Assembly: GCF_000006405.1 (NCBI RefSeq)
Contig: NW_003212444.1
Span: forward strand, 13,431 to 43,986
Source of the DNA: Perkinsus marinus ATCC 50983
Taxonomy: Eukaryota > Perkinsozoa > Perkinsida > Perkinsidae
Direction of reading: 5' to 3'
Length of the DNA stretch: 30,556 nucleotides
Below, piece by piece: positions 19,195 through 29,120 of the stretch (positions within the stretch are counted from its first letter, which is position 1; each line of letters starts with the position of its first letter). The translations under genes were made by a program, and so were the position numbers. The notes under the pieces were generated by a model. The model was not told the DNA's origin. It did not search any database and saw nothing but the letters and a program-made list of their open reading frames with translations.

Positions 19195-20325
19195 TCACAG
19201 AGATCGCGATTTCAACTTCCCGATTCCGACTCGTTTGTAAGTAGGGTCGAACTCAAAATAATTACCGATAAGCATACGATCGAAGAGAATCCAAATATTC
19301 CCTTGGCCCTCCCAGATCACGAGTGAACATTCATTAGATTTATTCCTGGCATAGTTCATGTATGTCATCGTGAATGGAGTTATGCCCTTAGGGCCCAAGC
19401 CAAACCTCAACAGTGGCAGCTTGCTCATGTGTTGGCAAGGGAAGAACCATATCTTTTTCCCTGGATCGAACTTGAAGTCGACATGCATACCCGCAGCCTT
19501 GTCAGTTTGAGTTTTGATATCCTTAATGAGATCGTCATAGTATAATTGTGGGACGAATAGGAAGTTGGTGCCGGTGTCGAGGTGTAAGTTCATATTGATG
19601 TTAAGAGTTAGATGTCCATCACCGACTTGTAGCTTATCAAGATTTACCATGTAACGCTTGTCCGTAGAGAAGTCGACGAAGTTCAGTCCACCCACATATA
19701 ATGCAGGATCGCCTCCACCCAGGAGTAGGCCTCCATCAGCGGCTGGCTTTGAGGGATCAGCGGGAGGATACAAGTAGAGAGCAAAGATACCCGTCGTTAC
19801 AGTTTTTGATGATAGCAACTGCGTCATTAGAGAGGGGAAGTTCACATCACCTTTATCATAGTCAAGACCCATCGAGTTAGTCGGAGCCTTCTCACTGACG
19901 GGAGGATTCTGGTTGAATATCAGTCCGAAAGTGAGGATCGGCGACACCTGACCCACCGTCAATTTCGCTTTATGCTGAAAAATGTTCACCGTGTATCCGT
20001 CATCGAAAGTAATAGTTGTAGTCGGTTTACCCACAGAGCAAGGCTCCGAACATTTGTAACACCCCATGGCCCAATCACTGCAGGGACGTCCACTGGCTTT
20101 CTCTAACCATTTCTTCCAGATGAGAAAGAATGAGTCCGACCCAGTGTCAACGAGAGCATGTAGCTTCTGGCCATTCGGGTCGACCAGAGTATGGAACAAT
20201 CCAAAGCCATGCTTAGGCATAAGTCCGTACTTGACATCCAGCTTGAGAGTTTCTCCCCGGGAGACCTTCAACACGTGAAATGAATAGACCAAGACGAGCA
20301 GTCGAACGGGCATAGGAGAACGCAT
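19195..20325 (-). CDS. Secreted pepsin-family (A1) aspartic protease
   Basis: An intact, intron-less 376-residue frame. I chose the ATG at 20325 because the protein then opens with a signal peptide (MRSPMPVRLLVLVYSF, cleavage near residue 24); the frame upstream has only non-ATG starts. The two catalytic motifs are DTGSDSF (Asp60) and DTGTNF (Asp250), about 190 residues apart as usual for pepsins. A flap tyrosine (about Tyr111) and a GGGDPALYVGGL segment of the C-lobe are also present. The C-terminal ILFDRMLIGNYFEFD corresponds to the family's end strands, and Cys82, 89, 92 and 96 cluster after the first lobe's catalytic loop. Mature domains follow almost directly after the signal peptide, so a long propeptide is absent. 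A secreted or lysosome-like endopeptidase acting in acid is expected from the family; the target is unknown. Confidence 0.9.
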   Translation of the reverse strand: MRSPMPVRLLVLVYSFHVLKVSRGETLKLDVKYGLMPKHGFGLFHTLVDPNGQKLHALVDTGSDSFFLIWKKWLEKASGRPCSDWAMGCYKCSEPCSVGKPTTTITFDDGYTVNIFQHKAKLTVGQVSPILTFGLIFNQNPPVSEKAPTNSMGLDYDKGDVNFPSLMTQLLSSKTVTTGIFALYLYPPADPSKPAADGGLLLGGGDPALYVGGLNFVDFSTDKRYMVNLDKLQVGDGHLTLNINMNLHLDTGTNFLFVPQLYYDDLIKDIKTQTDKAAGMHVDFKFDPGKKIWFFPCQHMSKLPLLRFGLGPKGITPFTMTYMNYARNKSNECSLVIWEGQGNIWILFDRMLIGNYFEFDPTYKRVGIGKLKSRSL

Positions 20326-20862
20326 TTTGGTCAATATTTTGGAGCTCAACAGAGCCAAGTGCCACGTTTTTGTCTCACGGTTCGTGCGCACCTGCTGGCT
20401 CGCGGCAGCAAGTCTCGGCAACCGAAATCATCAAAAGAAAATCAACGGTTTCAATTCGGTTTTGATCGGTTTACTGACCGAACCGGCGGGATTCATCTCC
20501 CGATCGAAACCGAAAATCCCCGATTTTCTCGGTTGTTCGCTCTTTTTTCCCGGCACAGTATACTTATGCGTTCCGTGCGACACAATCTGTGCCACACAAC
20601 ACGGTATAGAATGGATCCCATCTAGGTCCGCAACTAGTAGCGTATTTCTTTCTTAGGCAAATTCAAAAAAATCTGTGTTTCTCGTTGACGAATGAGAGTT
20701 TTGAGATGAAACTCCAACAGGATATAGTGATTACCATGATACATCACATGTTGAGTCGAAACGGTTATGTTCGGAACGGTTACTGATATATCATGGCGAG
20801 CGAAATAATCACCCCCGCGAACCGTGCAGATTCCTTAGGCAACACAACTTGATCTCGTTATT
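20326..20862. other. Spacer between protease gene and transposase relic
   Basis: No gene is supported. It holds the 5' flank of the protease gene. A stretch at 20440-20540 has several inverted CGGTTT/AAACCG and CGGTTTACTGACCG words. No transposon terminal repeat could be matched to the downstream relic. Confidence 0.35.
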
Positions 20863-21740
20863 ATGCCACAGAAATTGCTTCTAACCGACGCCGTCGTAGT
20901 TAAGAGGCTTGCTGAAGGGGCTAAGAACCTCGAAGTTGTGAAGGAGCTTGGAAGGGACCACCGTACTATCAAGAAGTACCTGGAGGACCCTTCTAAGGTC
21001 TACCAGAGGGGGGTGGGCCGTACGAGAAGTCTGTTACGCCACGAGAGAAGAGAAAACTCAAGAGAGAGATGGTTAGAGCCCCGCTAGCCACCAGCAAGGA
21101 GTTGTTTGACGCGGCGGAGGTGAGTAAAGGGAGCAAAAGCACCAGGTGCAAGGTGCTGAAGAGCATAGGGAAGGTCTTGAAAGCCAACCCCAGGCCTTCC
21201 TTGACGAAAACCCATAAGGAAGAGAGGGTGCGATGGGCCAAGGATAACATGAAGACGGATTTCTCGAAGGTGCTGTGGACGGACGAGTCACGAGCGACGC
21301 TGGACGGCCCCGATGGGTGGGCCCGAGGGTGGATTATGGATGGTACTTGTCCGAGCCGATCCAAGCGTCAACAGGGAGGAAGTGGCGTCATGATTTGGGC
21401 CGGGATCATCGAAGGAAAGGTCTTCGGTCCCGTGAGGGACCAACAAAAAGTGAAAATGAACTCGCAAGAGTGAGATAGAGCCTACGGCTGGGATGATGCA
21501 GTAGTGAGCCACGCAGGTACACTAAACTTCTCGACCAGTGCTTCTTCCCATGGTATCGGAAGCCCGGGAGGGCGGCCAAGCGCGACCTGATATTCATGCA
21601 ATGCCCCCTGCCATGCCAGCAAGTTTACCAAGGACTGCCTCGAGAAGAAAGGATTTACCAGCAGAAAGCTCATGAATTGGCCTCCCAATTCGCCGGATAT
21701 AAATCCGATTGAACGGTATTGGAGCATCTTGAAGAAGTGA
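20863..21740 (+). pseudogene. Tc1/mariner-type transposase relic
   Basis: From an ATG at 20863 the frame encodes a helix-turn-helix start (LTDAVVVKRLAEGAKN, then GRDHRTIKKYL). After a frame change near 21020 it continues with KTHKEERVRWAKDN and VLWTDESRATLDG, containing the first catalytic Asp, and GGSGVMIWAGIIEGKVFGPV. Later frames give PCHASKFTKDC and WPPNSPDINPIERYWSILK, carrying the last catalytic Glu, with TGA at 21738. The QDN-type second Asp just before PCHA is missing because of a small deletion, and there is foreign-looking sequence at about 21470-21530. The gene has therefore lost function. Terminal inverted repeats and TA flanks were not found. Such elements move by cut and paste, so this is a dead copy. 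Confidence 0.85.
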
Positions 21741-21980
21741 GACCTCGTTTGAGCTTGTTCACATGTAGTAGGCCCGTCTTAGGAAGTTGTACTCTGGAGG
21801 GAGGTAGTTTAACGACCTCGAGTCTCTGTGGAGATGTATCCAGGAAGCTGCTTAGGGTGAAACATGTGAAAAACTTTTTCGGAGACCCGCCCGGCCGGGG
21901 GTCACAGGGGGCCCGCCATGCCGCTGGGGTGTTTAAAATGTACATGCAATTTTCTTGTATCGTGCTTTTGTTTACGTTTT
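21741..21980. other. Flank of the transposase relic
   Basis: No gene. It includes a short GC-rich near-palindrome at about 21885-21905 (GACCCGCCCGGCCGGGGGTC). It may be the 3' untranslated part of the Tc1/mariner copy. Confidence 0.3.
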
Positions 21981-22630
21981 TCATAGAATGAATACGTCGC
22001 CGACGATTCATGCGAATTCATGTATTCATGCGAAGTATTCATAATGAGCCGACGTAACGTCGGCTCATGGATGACAGCTATTGATAGCTACGATTTCTGT
22101 AGCTACCTTGTCGTTGATACGCAGTGTCTGATGACCGCAGATACTTGAGTGCAGCTCAGAAGCGCTCGATCGTGAAACTGGGAGGCGAGGAGACTAGAAA
22201 ACAATGTATAGCTGCTGCAGACTGCAGCCTGCAGTAAGTTAAGCTTTCTGGGTCGAAGACTTCGACTGAGATCATCTCAGTCGAAGTCTTCGACTGAGTC
22301 ATCTCAGTGAGATGGCATCTCAGGTGGTTAATAGTTAAACTATTATAGTTTTGACTGCAGCGACCTGATCAAGGATTTTTCTGAACGAAAAGCACGGAGG
22401 ATACCAGTCGCCGTTCCACTAACAGATCATACCCAAGACGAAAGGCCGCTGGATGTCTTCCGGCTGATGCGATGTATTCTACTATCGCGAATGTCAGCGA
22501 ATGTCCTCAGTGATAGGATTGCTGCAGTTCAATCGCAGAATACGCCGTATTCTGCGATTCTACCGTATACAGTACGGTAGATGTTCTACCGGAATTGATG
22601 TCTCTATGTGCGAAAAAGGAGTTATTATTA
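21981..22630. repeat. Palindrome-rich interspersed repeat, copy 1
   Basis: About 650 bases in direct orientation to copy 2 (28558-29120), similar throughout at roughly 85-90 percent by eye. It runs from TCATAGAATGAATACGTCGC to about GTGCGAAAAAGGAGTTATTA. It is built of chained perfect palindromes with one central base: centres 22056 (12-base arms), 22221, 22228, 22259, 22273 (21-base arms), 22287, 22307, 22315, 22337, 22344 and 22545 (14-base arms). It has no coding potential. No terminal repeats or target duplications were recognised, so its class is unknown. Confidence 0.85.
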
Positions 22631-22715
22631 TTTCGAAATCGAAGTTCCTAATTTTTTTGTCGAAATTGGAGTTCCTAAGTCGACGCGCCAATGAAATTGA
22701 AATTCCTAAACCGAT

Positions 22716-23620
22716 ATGTTGACGAAATTGGATTTTTTTTTTTCTCATGACAGTTCGAGGCGATCACGAATCATCGGAGCTAACCCCTCCCCTCTTCCCC
22801 CCTCCGACAGCCCGTGTCGCGAAGAGCCCTCGGGTGCACACAAGTCTGGTATCGAGGACCCTATCCTCAGCAGGGGAGCTTTTATCACAGGAGTCCCTAG
22901 GGGCGAACCCATGGTCGACAAAGCCGTGACTTTCCGTGATGCGAAGGGAGAAGGGAAAGATGGAGGTGATCTCACTCCGAGGAAATCTATTGGTAAAAAT
23001 GGTGGGATGGCTTCTCGCTCGCTTGGACACCGTGGGGATCCGGCTTCGAGTAAAGTCAATTGGCATGATTCATGCGCTGACGACAGCGACGTGGAGATTG
23101 ATGAGGCCTGCACTCATTCGTTGGAAAACTATGATTTCGGTGATTTCTATCCGAATCCGTCTCGCGCCGAATTGAGTCCACGCTCGCTTGTGTCTTTCGA
23201 AGAAGAAATGGTTAATTCTGTCAGCGTGGAAATTGGGGCCCACGGGAGTCTGGTCCAGCGAGTCTGGACGAGCTCCTCAATAAGTTCAACGGTGTGTCGG
23301 CTTCTCTTTAGCGGCCTTCGGAAGTGATTGGCGCCGTCGCTGGCGTCCTAGACCTTCTACCCCCTGAGCACCAGCTTAGAGGCCAAAAGGTCTTACAAGT
23401 GCTAACCAAGCACCACCTTACGCTGATCGAGGGCGCGGCGCGTCCGGCCTCTATTCTCACCCCTCCCCACCGCACTGAAGCGGCGCCATCCGCTGTTCTG
23501 ACACCCCTTGCCACTAATCCCTCACCGCGCACCGATAGCTCCCACCTCGTATGTACAGCTCGCGAGGCACCGACCTCTGCTCCGGTACCCTCCCCCGCGG
23601 CCCAACCCTCCCATACGTAG
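22716..23620 (+). other. Unassigned open frames upstream of the retroelement fossil
   Basis: Two consecutive open stretches on the plus strand read as a Ser/Pro/Asp-rich segment, then a helical segment (LDLLPPEHQLRGQKVL), then a Pro/Ala/Thr-rich tail ending in TAG at about 23620. The base composition is more GC-rich than the following retroelement. It may be the first open frame of a retroelement or an unrelated relic. No domain is recognised, so I give no function. Confidence 0.35.
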
Positions 23621-26493
23621 ACAGTGTGTGGTGACTGACACAGACCTGTCTCCCTCAGCTATTAGCTAAGCTATGTAGTTCCCATTTGCTATAGCTCTTG
23701 TATACTTATATCCTCCTATGATACATACAGTTCTTGCGTTCCACAAAGTGGTAGCAGCTCCTACTGGTCAACATGACAAAAGCAAGTAATGAAGAAACGT
23801 CGACATCCACCGTAAGTAAATACACTGCTGTCCCTAAGCCCTATTCTGGTATTGGAAGTTTTCGTGAGTGGCGTCTCCGTTTTGCTTACTGTCAAGAAGC
23901 CAATGGTTGGACTGACGAGACCGCCTTGGAGAAGTTACCGACTTTATTGGAGAAGGTTGCATTGGTAATGTTCACCAGGATACCTGCGGAAAATAGGAGT
24001 ACCCTATCTAAAGCCATGCAGAAGTTGGAAGACGAGCTTGCTCCCGAGCAAAGTACTGCCTTTATACCAGTTTCCCGTTTGATCAGTTTTCTAATGCTAA
24101 GTATGATTCTACTGATAATTTGGACCTCTATGCCTATAAGCTTACGGAGTTGCTGGAGTCTAGCGGACTGACGTTAGACAGCAAGTCAAGGGATGCTTTG
24201 CTCATAGCTAAGTTCATAGCTTCACTACCTACTGACCTACAAGTTGATCTGAGAAAGTCACGAGAATCTATTCATAGTCTACAAGATGCATTACGTATGG
24301 CTAAGAGACTCCAAGCTATCCAGACGACTCCCTCATCGAGTAAATCTAATACCGGTTCCAATGCGAGTACTGGTACTACTCCAATTACTCACGACGCACC
24401 ACTAGAAGCCCCTACTGTTGATGCTGTGAATCTACCATCAGTTCAACTTAACGATCCTCTGACGAAGTCCGACCCTGCTGTAGCAGCGATTGCTGACCTT
24501 ACTGAAGCTATCCGACAAGAACAACAACTCATGGTGAACTTCATTTCCCGGCGTGGTAAAGGTAAAGGCGGATTCTACCGCTATGGTCGTTATCAACCCT
24601 CAAGGAGACCTGGAAGGAACAATTATACATACAATCGTCGTAGTTTCCCTCAACGTAGGTCGTGGTCTTCTACCTGTGACTACTGCGGTATCCCTGGTCA
24701 TCTTTGGCGTGAGTGTCGACGGCGTCTCCGAGACCAGCAAGCATCTCCTGATTATGGGAATCGGAATAATCGTTTTCCACGGAATGGACGAAGACCTGAC
24801 AATCAAAACCGTTCATTTAACCAAACTGCCAATCATGAAGATGATGTTAGTATGTACGATGTTACTAATACTGTCGATACCATTGAGTATGATAATTTTT
24901 CGGAAGACGAGTACGGGACAGGGATGAACCGCGTTCACCTGTCCCGCCCACAGTAAATTGTTCCACTAATCATTCATCGCGGTTACTTTACCCTGTTACT
25001 GTATATAATCATAAATGTAATTTATTTATCGATACTGGTAGTGAATATTCTCTAGTTGATAGACGATATGTTGATAAGTTAAGATCTAGTAATGTATTGC
25101 AATATAGTAATGAATCATCACACCAATTGTTCACTGCTGATGGTAAACCACTTCCGTGTATTGGTACTGTAATTTTACCATTGTGTTTTTCGTCTAAAAA
25201 GTTAGTGAAATATCCGTTCATAATTGTAGAACATATTGTTGAAAATATCATTGTTGGACGAGCACTACAGCGTGCTATTGGATTGAAGATCGATCAGTCT
25301 ACTACACCACCTTCGTTGTCCCTTCATCTCTCAGATACCACATCCGATCATCCCGTACAACCACACAGCCAGTCTCTCTCAAAGGCGCCCGCTCCTCAAC
25401 ATGTAACCTCGTTCGTCCATCAAGTACCTCATGAAGACCATAATACTACTGCATCTATTTTACCCTCACACCTACATATACTCGCTACTGTACAAGATCT
25501 GGGATGGATTACTCTTTACCTTACTTATGATGCTGTCAAGAAGACTAAATGCTTTACTGTGGAGATCAAGAAGGGTACCATAAGGCCCATGAATGTCGCA
25601 GAGTATAAACGGTATGGAAGGTTACATACTCGTATGGCGAACTGCCCTAAGCAAGACCTAGAAGATTCGGTGAATATATGGCATAAATGGCAACAAGCGG
25701 GTAAAGTTGTACGGCTACCACCACGTTCAGAGGCCACTACTATCCAGAATTATTATGTTGTACGACGAAAACGTGCCAGAGTTATCTTGACATTCCTAAT
25801 AGGAATTTCCTATATGTGAATAACTACCTCCACGACAAGTGCAGTGACATGGCTTTTAAGCAGTCCCAAATCCCAGACGTGTTACTTGAAGCTAGACTAT
25901 TTACTTCACATGCTACTTTGGATATAAGTGATGCATTTACATGTATTCGGCTGGGCCAGTATTTCTCTACGTTGACAGACACCCGAGTCCTACTATCTGA
26001 TGGTTCTTATTGTACTATGCGATTCCTATCATTACCATATGGGATAAATGTTGCTCCATGGTGTTTGGAAACCTCAGTAAGATATGTCTTACATCTAACC
26101 CCTTTAAAGCAACCATCTATGTGCAAAAGCTATATGGACGACATTTTGGTGGCTACTTATGGGCATGCTATTGAAGAATTAGCTATTATTAACGACGCCC
26201 TCGGGCACTACGACTTCCTTATATCGTCCCATAAGATCTTCGATATGGACATCCAGCCAACAAGTGATATCTTGGGAGTTACTATTGTCAACAAGCACGG
26301 TAAAAAATATATCACTATAAGTAAGCCTAAGAATAATAAATGTAAGTCAGCATTGAGAACTATCCTCAACGAGCCCAGCATTACTTATCAGAATCTGCAT
26401 TCATTGGTTGGTTGTATCCCTAAGTATCCAGTGTACAATCCTTGGCTGGTGTCCCTCTGCCATGTTGTAATAAGTTGGTCAGTAACATTATAA
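23621..26493 (+). mobile_element. LTR-retroelement fossil (gag, protease, reverse transcriptase parts)
   Basis: Parts in order: a possible primer-binding site near 23752 (TGGTAGCAGC); a gag-like region at 23773-24956 with a CCHC zinc knuckle (24675-24716, C-X2-C-X4-H-X4-C); an aspartic protease signature DTGS at 25031; and a reverse transcriptase region at about 25850-26490 with LDISDAF, LSLPYGINVAPW and YMDD (26131-26142). The order and motifs fit a Ty3-like or BEL-like LTR element. The RNase H and integrase regions are absent, and I see no pair of long terminal repeats. The right end meets a LINE fragment. The copy is broken, with several interruptions plus loss of its 3' part, and looks moderately old. 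Confidence 0.8.
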
Positions 26494-26499
26494 GATAGG

Positions 26500-26860
26500 G
26501 TAGAAATCGAGATAGCTCAACAGATGAAGATCGTGAGGATAGTACTACGACTTATTGGAAAGTGTCCGAACTAGAAGTTTCGGGATGGTTAGGGGAATAT
26601 TGTGTCCAAGAGGTTGTTAGTCAAAAGCGTCTACGCTGGTTTGGTCATGCCCTAAGACAGCCCAAAGGTATGATTCAAAGAGACTGGATTGAATCACAAA
26701 TCGAGACTGATTCTAAGTGGATGAAGTTGGTCAGAAGGGACGTTGAGGATCGTGGTGGAAGATGGAAATATATCCGGCAGACGGTGTTGGCATAAATTTA
26801 CTATTATTCGTAGCGCGCATGTCCCATAGTTGGATCTAAGCGCTAAATGAATGAATGAAT
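26500..26860 (+). mobile_element. 5'-truncated LINE fragment with simple-repeat tail
   Basis: The frame ending in TAA at about 26795 encodes VVSQKRLRWFGHALRQPKG followed by a basic, Trp-containing tail (DRGGRWKYIRQTVLA). This RLRW-x-GH-x-LR pattern is typical of the C-terminus of LINE reverse-transcriptase proteins (CR1/Jockey/RTE-like groups). The 3' flank runs about 60 bases and ends in ATGA units that pass into a TAG microsatellite, as expected for target-primed LINE insertion. Only about 100 codons remain, so it is a dead 5'-truncated copy. It abuts the LTR-element fossil on its left. Confidence 0.75.
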
Positions 26861-26861
26861 G

Positions 26862-26892
26862 AGTAGTAGTAGTAGTAGTAGACTACTACTAC

Positions 26893-26966
<74 letters not shown>

Positions 26967-26967
26967 C

Positions 26968-27000
<33 letters not shown>
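26862..27000. repeat. TAG trinucleotide microsatellite, copy B
   Basis: About 140 bases of TAG units with one inverted patch (GACTACTACTACTAG) near 26880. It is followed by the same sequence as copy A, but its left neighbour is a LINE tail instead of the promoter side of the dioxygenase gene. Confidence 0.95.
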
Positions 27001-27473
27001 AACCGAGCGAACACCATCATCATCACTTGAAACCTTCCTCAACAACGAGCAATACATGATTTAATAATCATCACTTCTTCTTCTTCTTCCAGTTGCACTC
27101 AGGGGCAACTACCTATTCCTCCTCCAACCTCTGAGTATTCATCCCACCTGCTGCTACCATTGGGATGGCTTGCTGCTACATCATAATAAAGTTGTTAGTA
27201 AATGCATAATTGAGAATTTCTAAGAGACTCAAGTTTCCAAGAGATCATCAAATGCTACCGTTCTTGTAGTGGCGCAAACAGACGGTGTCACTAAACTTGG
27301 ATGCGTATTGTCAAACTTGTGTGCGTATTGTCAAACTTGTATGGTTTATTGTCATTCTTGATTGTGATATATTCTGCCGGTGTCAAACATGGATTCTCAC
27401 TATCAATCTTGATGGTAACATATCTCGATTGTGACATACTTGAATTCTCAAAGTCAAACTTAATTGTAACAGA
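27001..27473. repeat. Recent duplication, copy B (empty site of the Mutator-like insertion)
   Basis: 27001-27263 is identical by eye to 14378-14640, and 27264-27473 matches 15832-16091 apart from one missing 51-base unit, one extra base and few substitutions. The single CTACCGTTC at 27255-27263 is the uninterrupted target of the 1182-base element in copy A. Its right end is interrupted by the element starting at 27474. Confidence 0.95.
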
Positions 27474-27754
27474 GGGCCTGTTTCATAGGAGCAAATTGCG
27501 CCTTAAACTTAAGTAACGCCTTAAGTATACCTTAAGTAATTAGGCCATCCTATTTCACTACTTAAGTAAGCACGTTAAGGCGCCTTAAGTTTAGGAATAC
27601 TTAAGGCGCCTTAAGTTTCTGTGCATATACTTAAGTATTTACGAGAAGCATTTCACAACATGCGTACTTAAGGAGCAACTTAAGTATTCCTTAAATTTTA
27701 TTAAGGTAGAGCCGACCCTACCTAAACAGATACTTAAGTATCGTGTTTGCATAT

Positions 27755-27878
27755 TGCATCCTACAGGGGTTGAACCAGGGACCCTTCGAAGGACAATGCT
27801 TGAATATTGTATCTCGCGGAGGTCGAACCGGAGACCTTACGAATGGCAGCACGGTGCTCTGCCAGTTGAGCTAGAGAG
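27755..27878 (-). repeat. Two tRNA-like sequences in tandem inside the inverted-repeat element
   Basis: Minus strand, 27813-27878: an A box TAGCTCAACTGGCAGAG with a perfect D stem (GCTC/GAGC), a B box GGTTCGACC at normal spacing, and a partial acceptor stem (TCTC/GAGA). The anticodon stem does not pair. Immediately downstream on that strand, 27755-27812 holds a second 3' half with GGTTCAACCCC, resembling the piece at 10499-10567. Pseudo-tRNAs or a SINE-like insertion are likely, not working tRNAs. Confidence 0.5.
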
Positions 27879-28280
27879 GCAAAGAAGGCAAACGATGAGT
27901 TCACTCCTTCAACTCAGCGGAAATCAAACCGACTGAACTTATTATAGTGATGTCCATGTTTGATTGTGTTCGTTTCGGTTCCCACCATAACTTTTTGAAC
28001 ACAAGATTTACAATTCACCGAAACCCAGACACCTTGTAATGCAAGCCATGCCAACGTATTACGTTGAACGTAACAACTCGTACCAAACGAGATTTTTTTG
28101 CCTTGTAGTAGTCGAGCTTGCTCAAAACCGCCTGATACTTTACACGAGCTGTTTTAACGCGTAGTTCATGCAATTCTCGTGCTTCAGCCGCTTTTTTCAT
28201 GCTATCATCCTTCTTTTCGTACAGTTCGTTATCAATGATCGACGAAAGTAGTTGTGAAGCAATTAATTACGAAAAACATC

Positions 28281-28349
28281 ACACCTTAGATTCGATCCTG
28301 CACGTTTCGGATGACGACAGACCAACCTAACCACTCAAGTATTTGAGCC
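28281..28349 (-). repeat. Third tRNA-like sequence inside the inverted-repeat element
   Basis: Minus strand: TTGAGTGGTTAGG resembles a D-loop/A box and GGATCGAATCT resembles a B box, at tRNA spacing. Stems are poor. It is a degenerate tRNA-like relic at best. Confidence 0.3.
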
Positions 28350-28557
28350 ATATTAAAAAATGTATTACTATATTCTTTACCTGTCACCATGGTTAAGTAG
28401 ATACTTAAGTACGCCTTAAGTTAAGGAGCTCCTTAAGTTGCTCCTAAACGTTGTGAAATGAGTTGAGTACTACTTAAGTATACCTTAAGTAACTCCTTAA
28501 GTTGCTCCTAACTTTAAGGCGCCTTAAATTAAGTATCCTTGTGAAACAGGCCCATTA

Positions 28558-29120
28558 TTCATAGAATGAATACGTCGCCGACGTATTAATGCAAAATTCA
28601 TTCATAATGAGCCGACGTAACGTCGGCTTATCGATGACAGCTATTGCTAGCTGCGATTTCTGTAGCTACTTTGTCGTTGATGCACAGTGCCTGATGACCG
28701 CAGATACTTGAGTGGAGCTCAGAAGCGCACGATAGTGAAATTGAGAAAAGAGGAGACTAGAAAACAATGTATAGCTGCTGCAGCCTGCAGTAAGCTTTCT
28801 GAGTCGAAGACTTCGACTGAGTCATCTCAGTGAGATGGCATCTCAGGTGGCTGATAGTTAAACTATTATAGTTTTGACGGCAGCGACCTGATCAAGGATT
28901 TTTCTGAACGAAAAGCACGGAGGATACCAGTTGTCGTTCCACTGACAGATCGTACCTAAGACGAAAGGCCGCTGGATGTCTTCCAGCTGGTGCGATGTAT
29001 TCTACCATCGCGAATGTCAGCGAATGTCCTCAGTGATAGGATTGCTCCAGTTCGATCGCAGACTTCTACGGTAGAAGTTCTACCGGAATTGATGTTCCTA
29101 TGTGCGAAAAAGAAGTTATT
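28558..29120. repeat. Palindrome-rich interspersed repeat, copy 2
   Basis: The direct-orientation partner of 21981-22630 but about 90 bases shorter. The missing bases fall at palindromic sites. Palindrome centres here include 28578 (9-base arms), 28619 (9), 28810 (8), 28830, 28838, and a chained pair at 29070/29077 (8-base arms each). There is no coding potential. Confidence 0.85.

Larger units (their letters stand above)
27474..28553. mobile_element. CTTAAG-rich inverted-repeat transposon (PIF/Harbinger-like?)
   Basis: The left end starts GGGCCTGTTTCATAGGAGCA. The right end, reverse-complemented, starts GGGCCTGTTTCACAAGGATA. Both subterminal zones (about 27474-27735 and 28390-28553) are packed with CTTAAG, TTAAGGCGCCTTAA and GGAGCAACTTAAG words in both orientations. 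Inside, a minus-strand frame at 28015-28200 (ATG, then KKAAEARELHELRVKTARV) is a basic coiled coil with a possible splice donor near 28090. It is reminiscent of the C-terminal part of Myb-like proteins of Harbinger elements, but too short to be sure. Three tRNA-like stretches also lie inside on the minus strand. The left flank matches copy A at 16091, so insertion occurred in the duplicated DNA. A clear target duplication is not visible. Confidence 0.75.

Noticed and set aside
20863-21740. Intact Tc1/mariner transposase
   Set aside because: Frame changes, internal foreign-looking sequence and a missing second catalytic aspartate show it is dead.
22716-23620. Assignment as LINE ORF1 or as gag of the downstream retroelement
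   Set aside because: No zinc knuckle, RRM or other diagnostic motif; composition alone is not enough.
27813-27878. Functional tRNA gene
   Set aside because: A and B boxes and the D stem are good, but the anticodon stem and most of the T and acceptor stems do not pair.
262-29085. Palindromes as transcription terminators or operator sites
   Set aside because: They differ in sequence, lack T-runs, are not placed at gene ends, and also sit inside transposons and repeats; conserved geometry without conserved sequence fits a mutational origin better.
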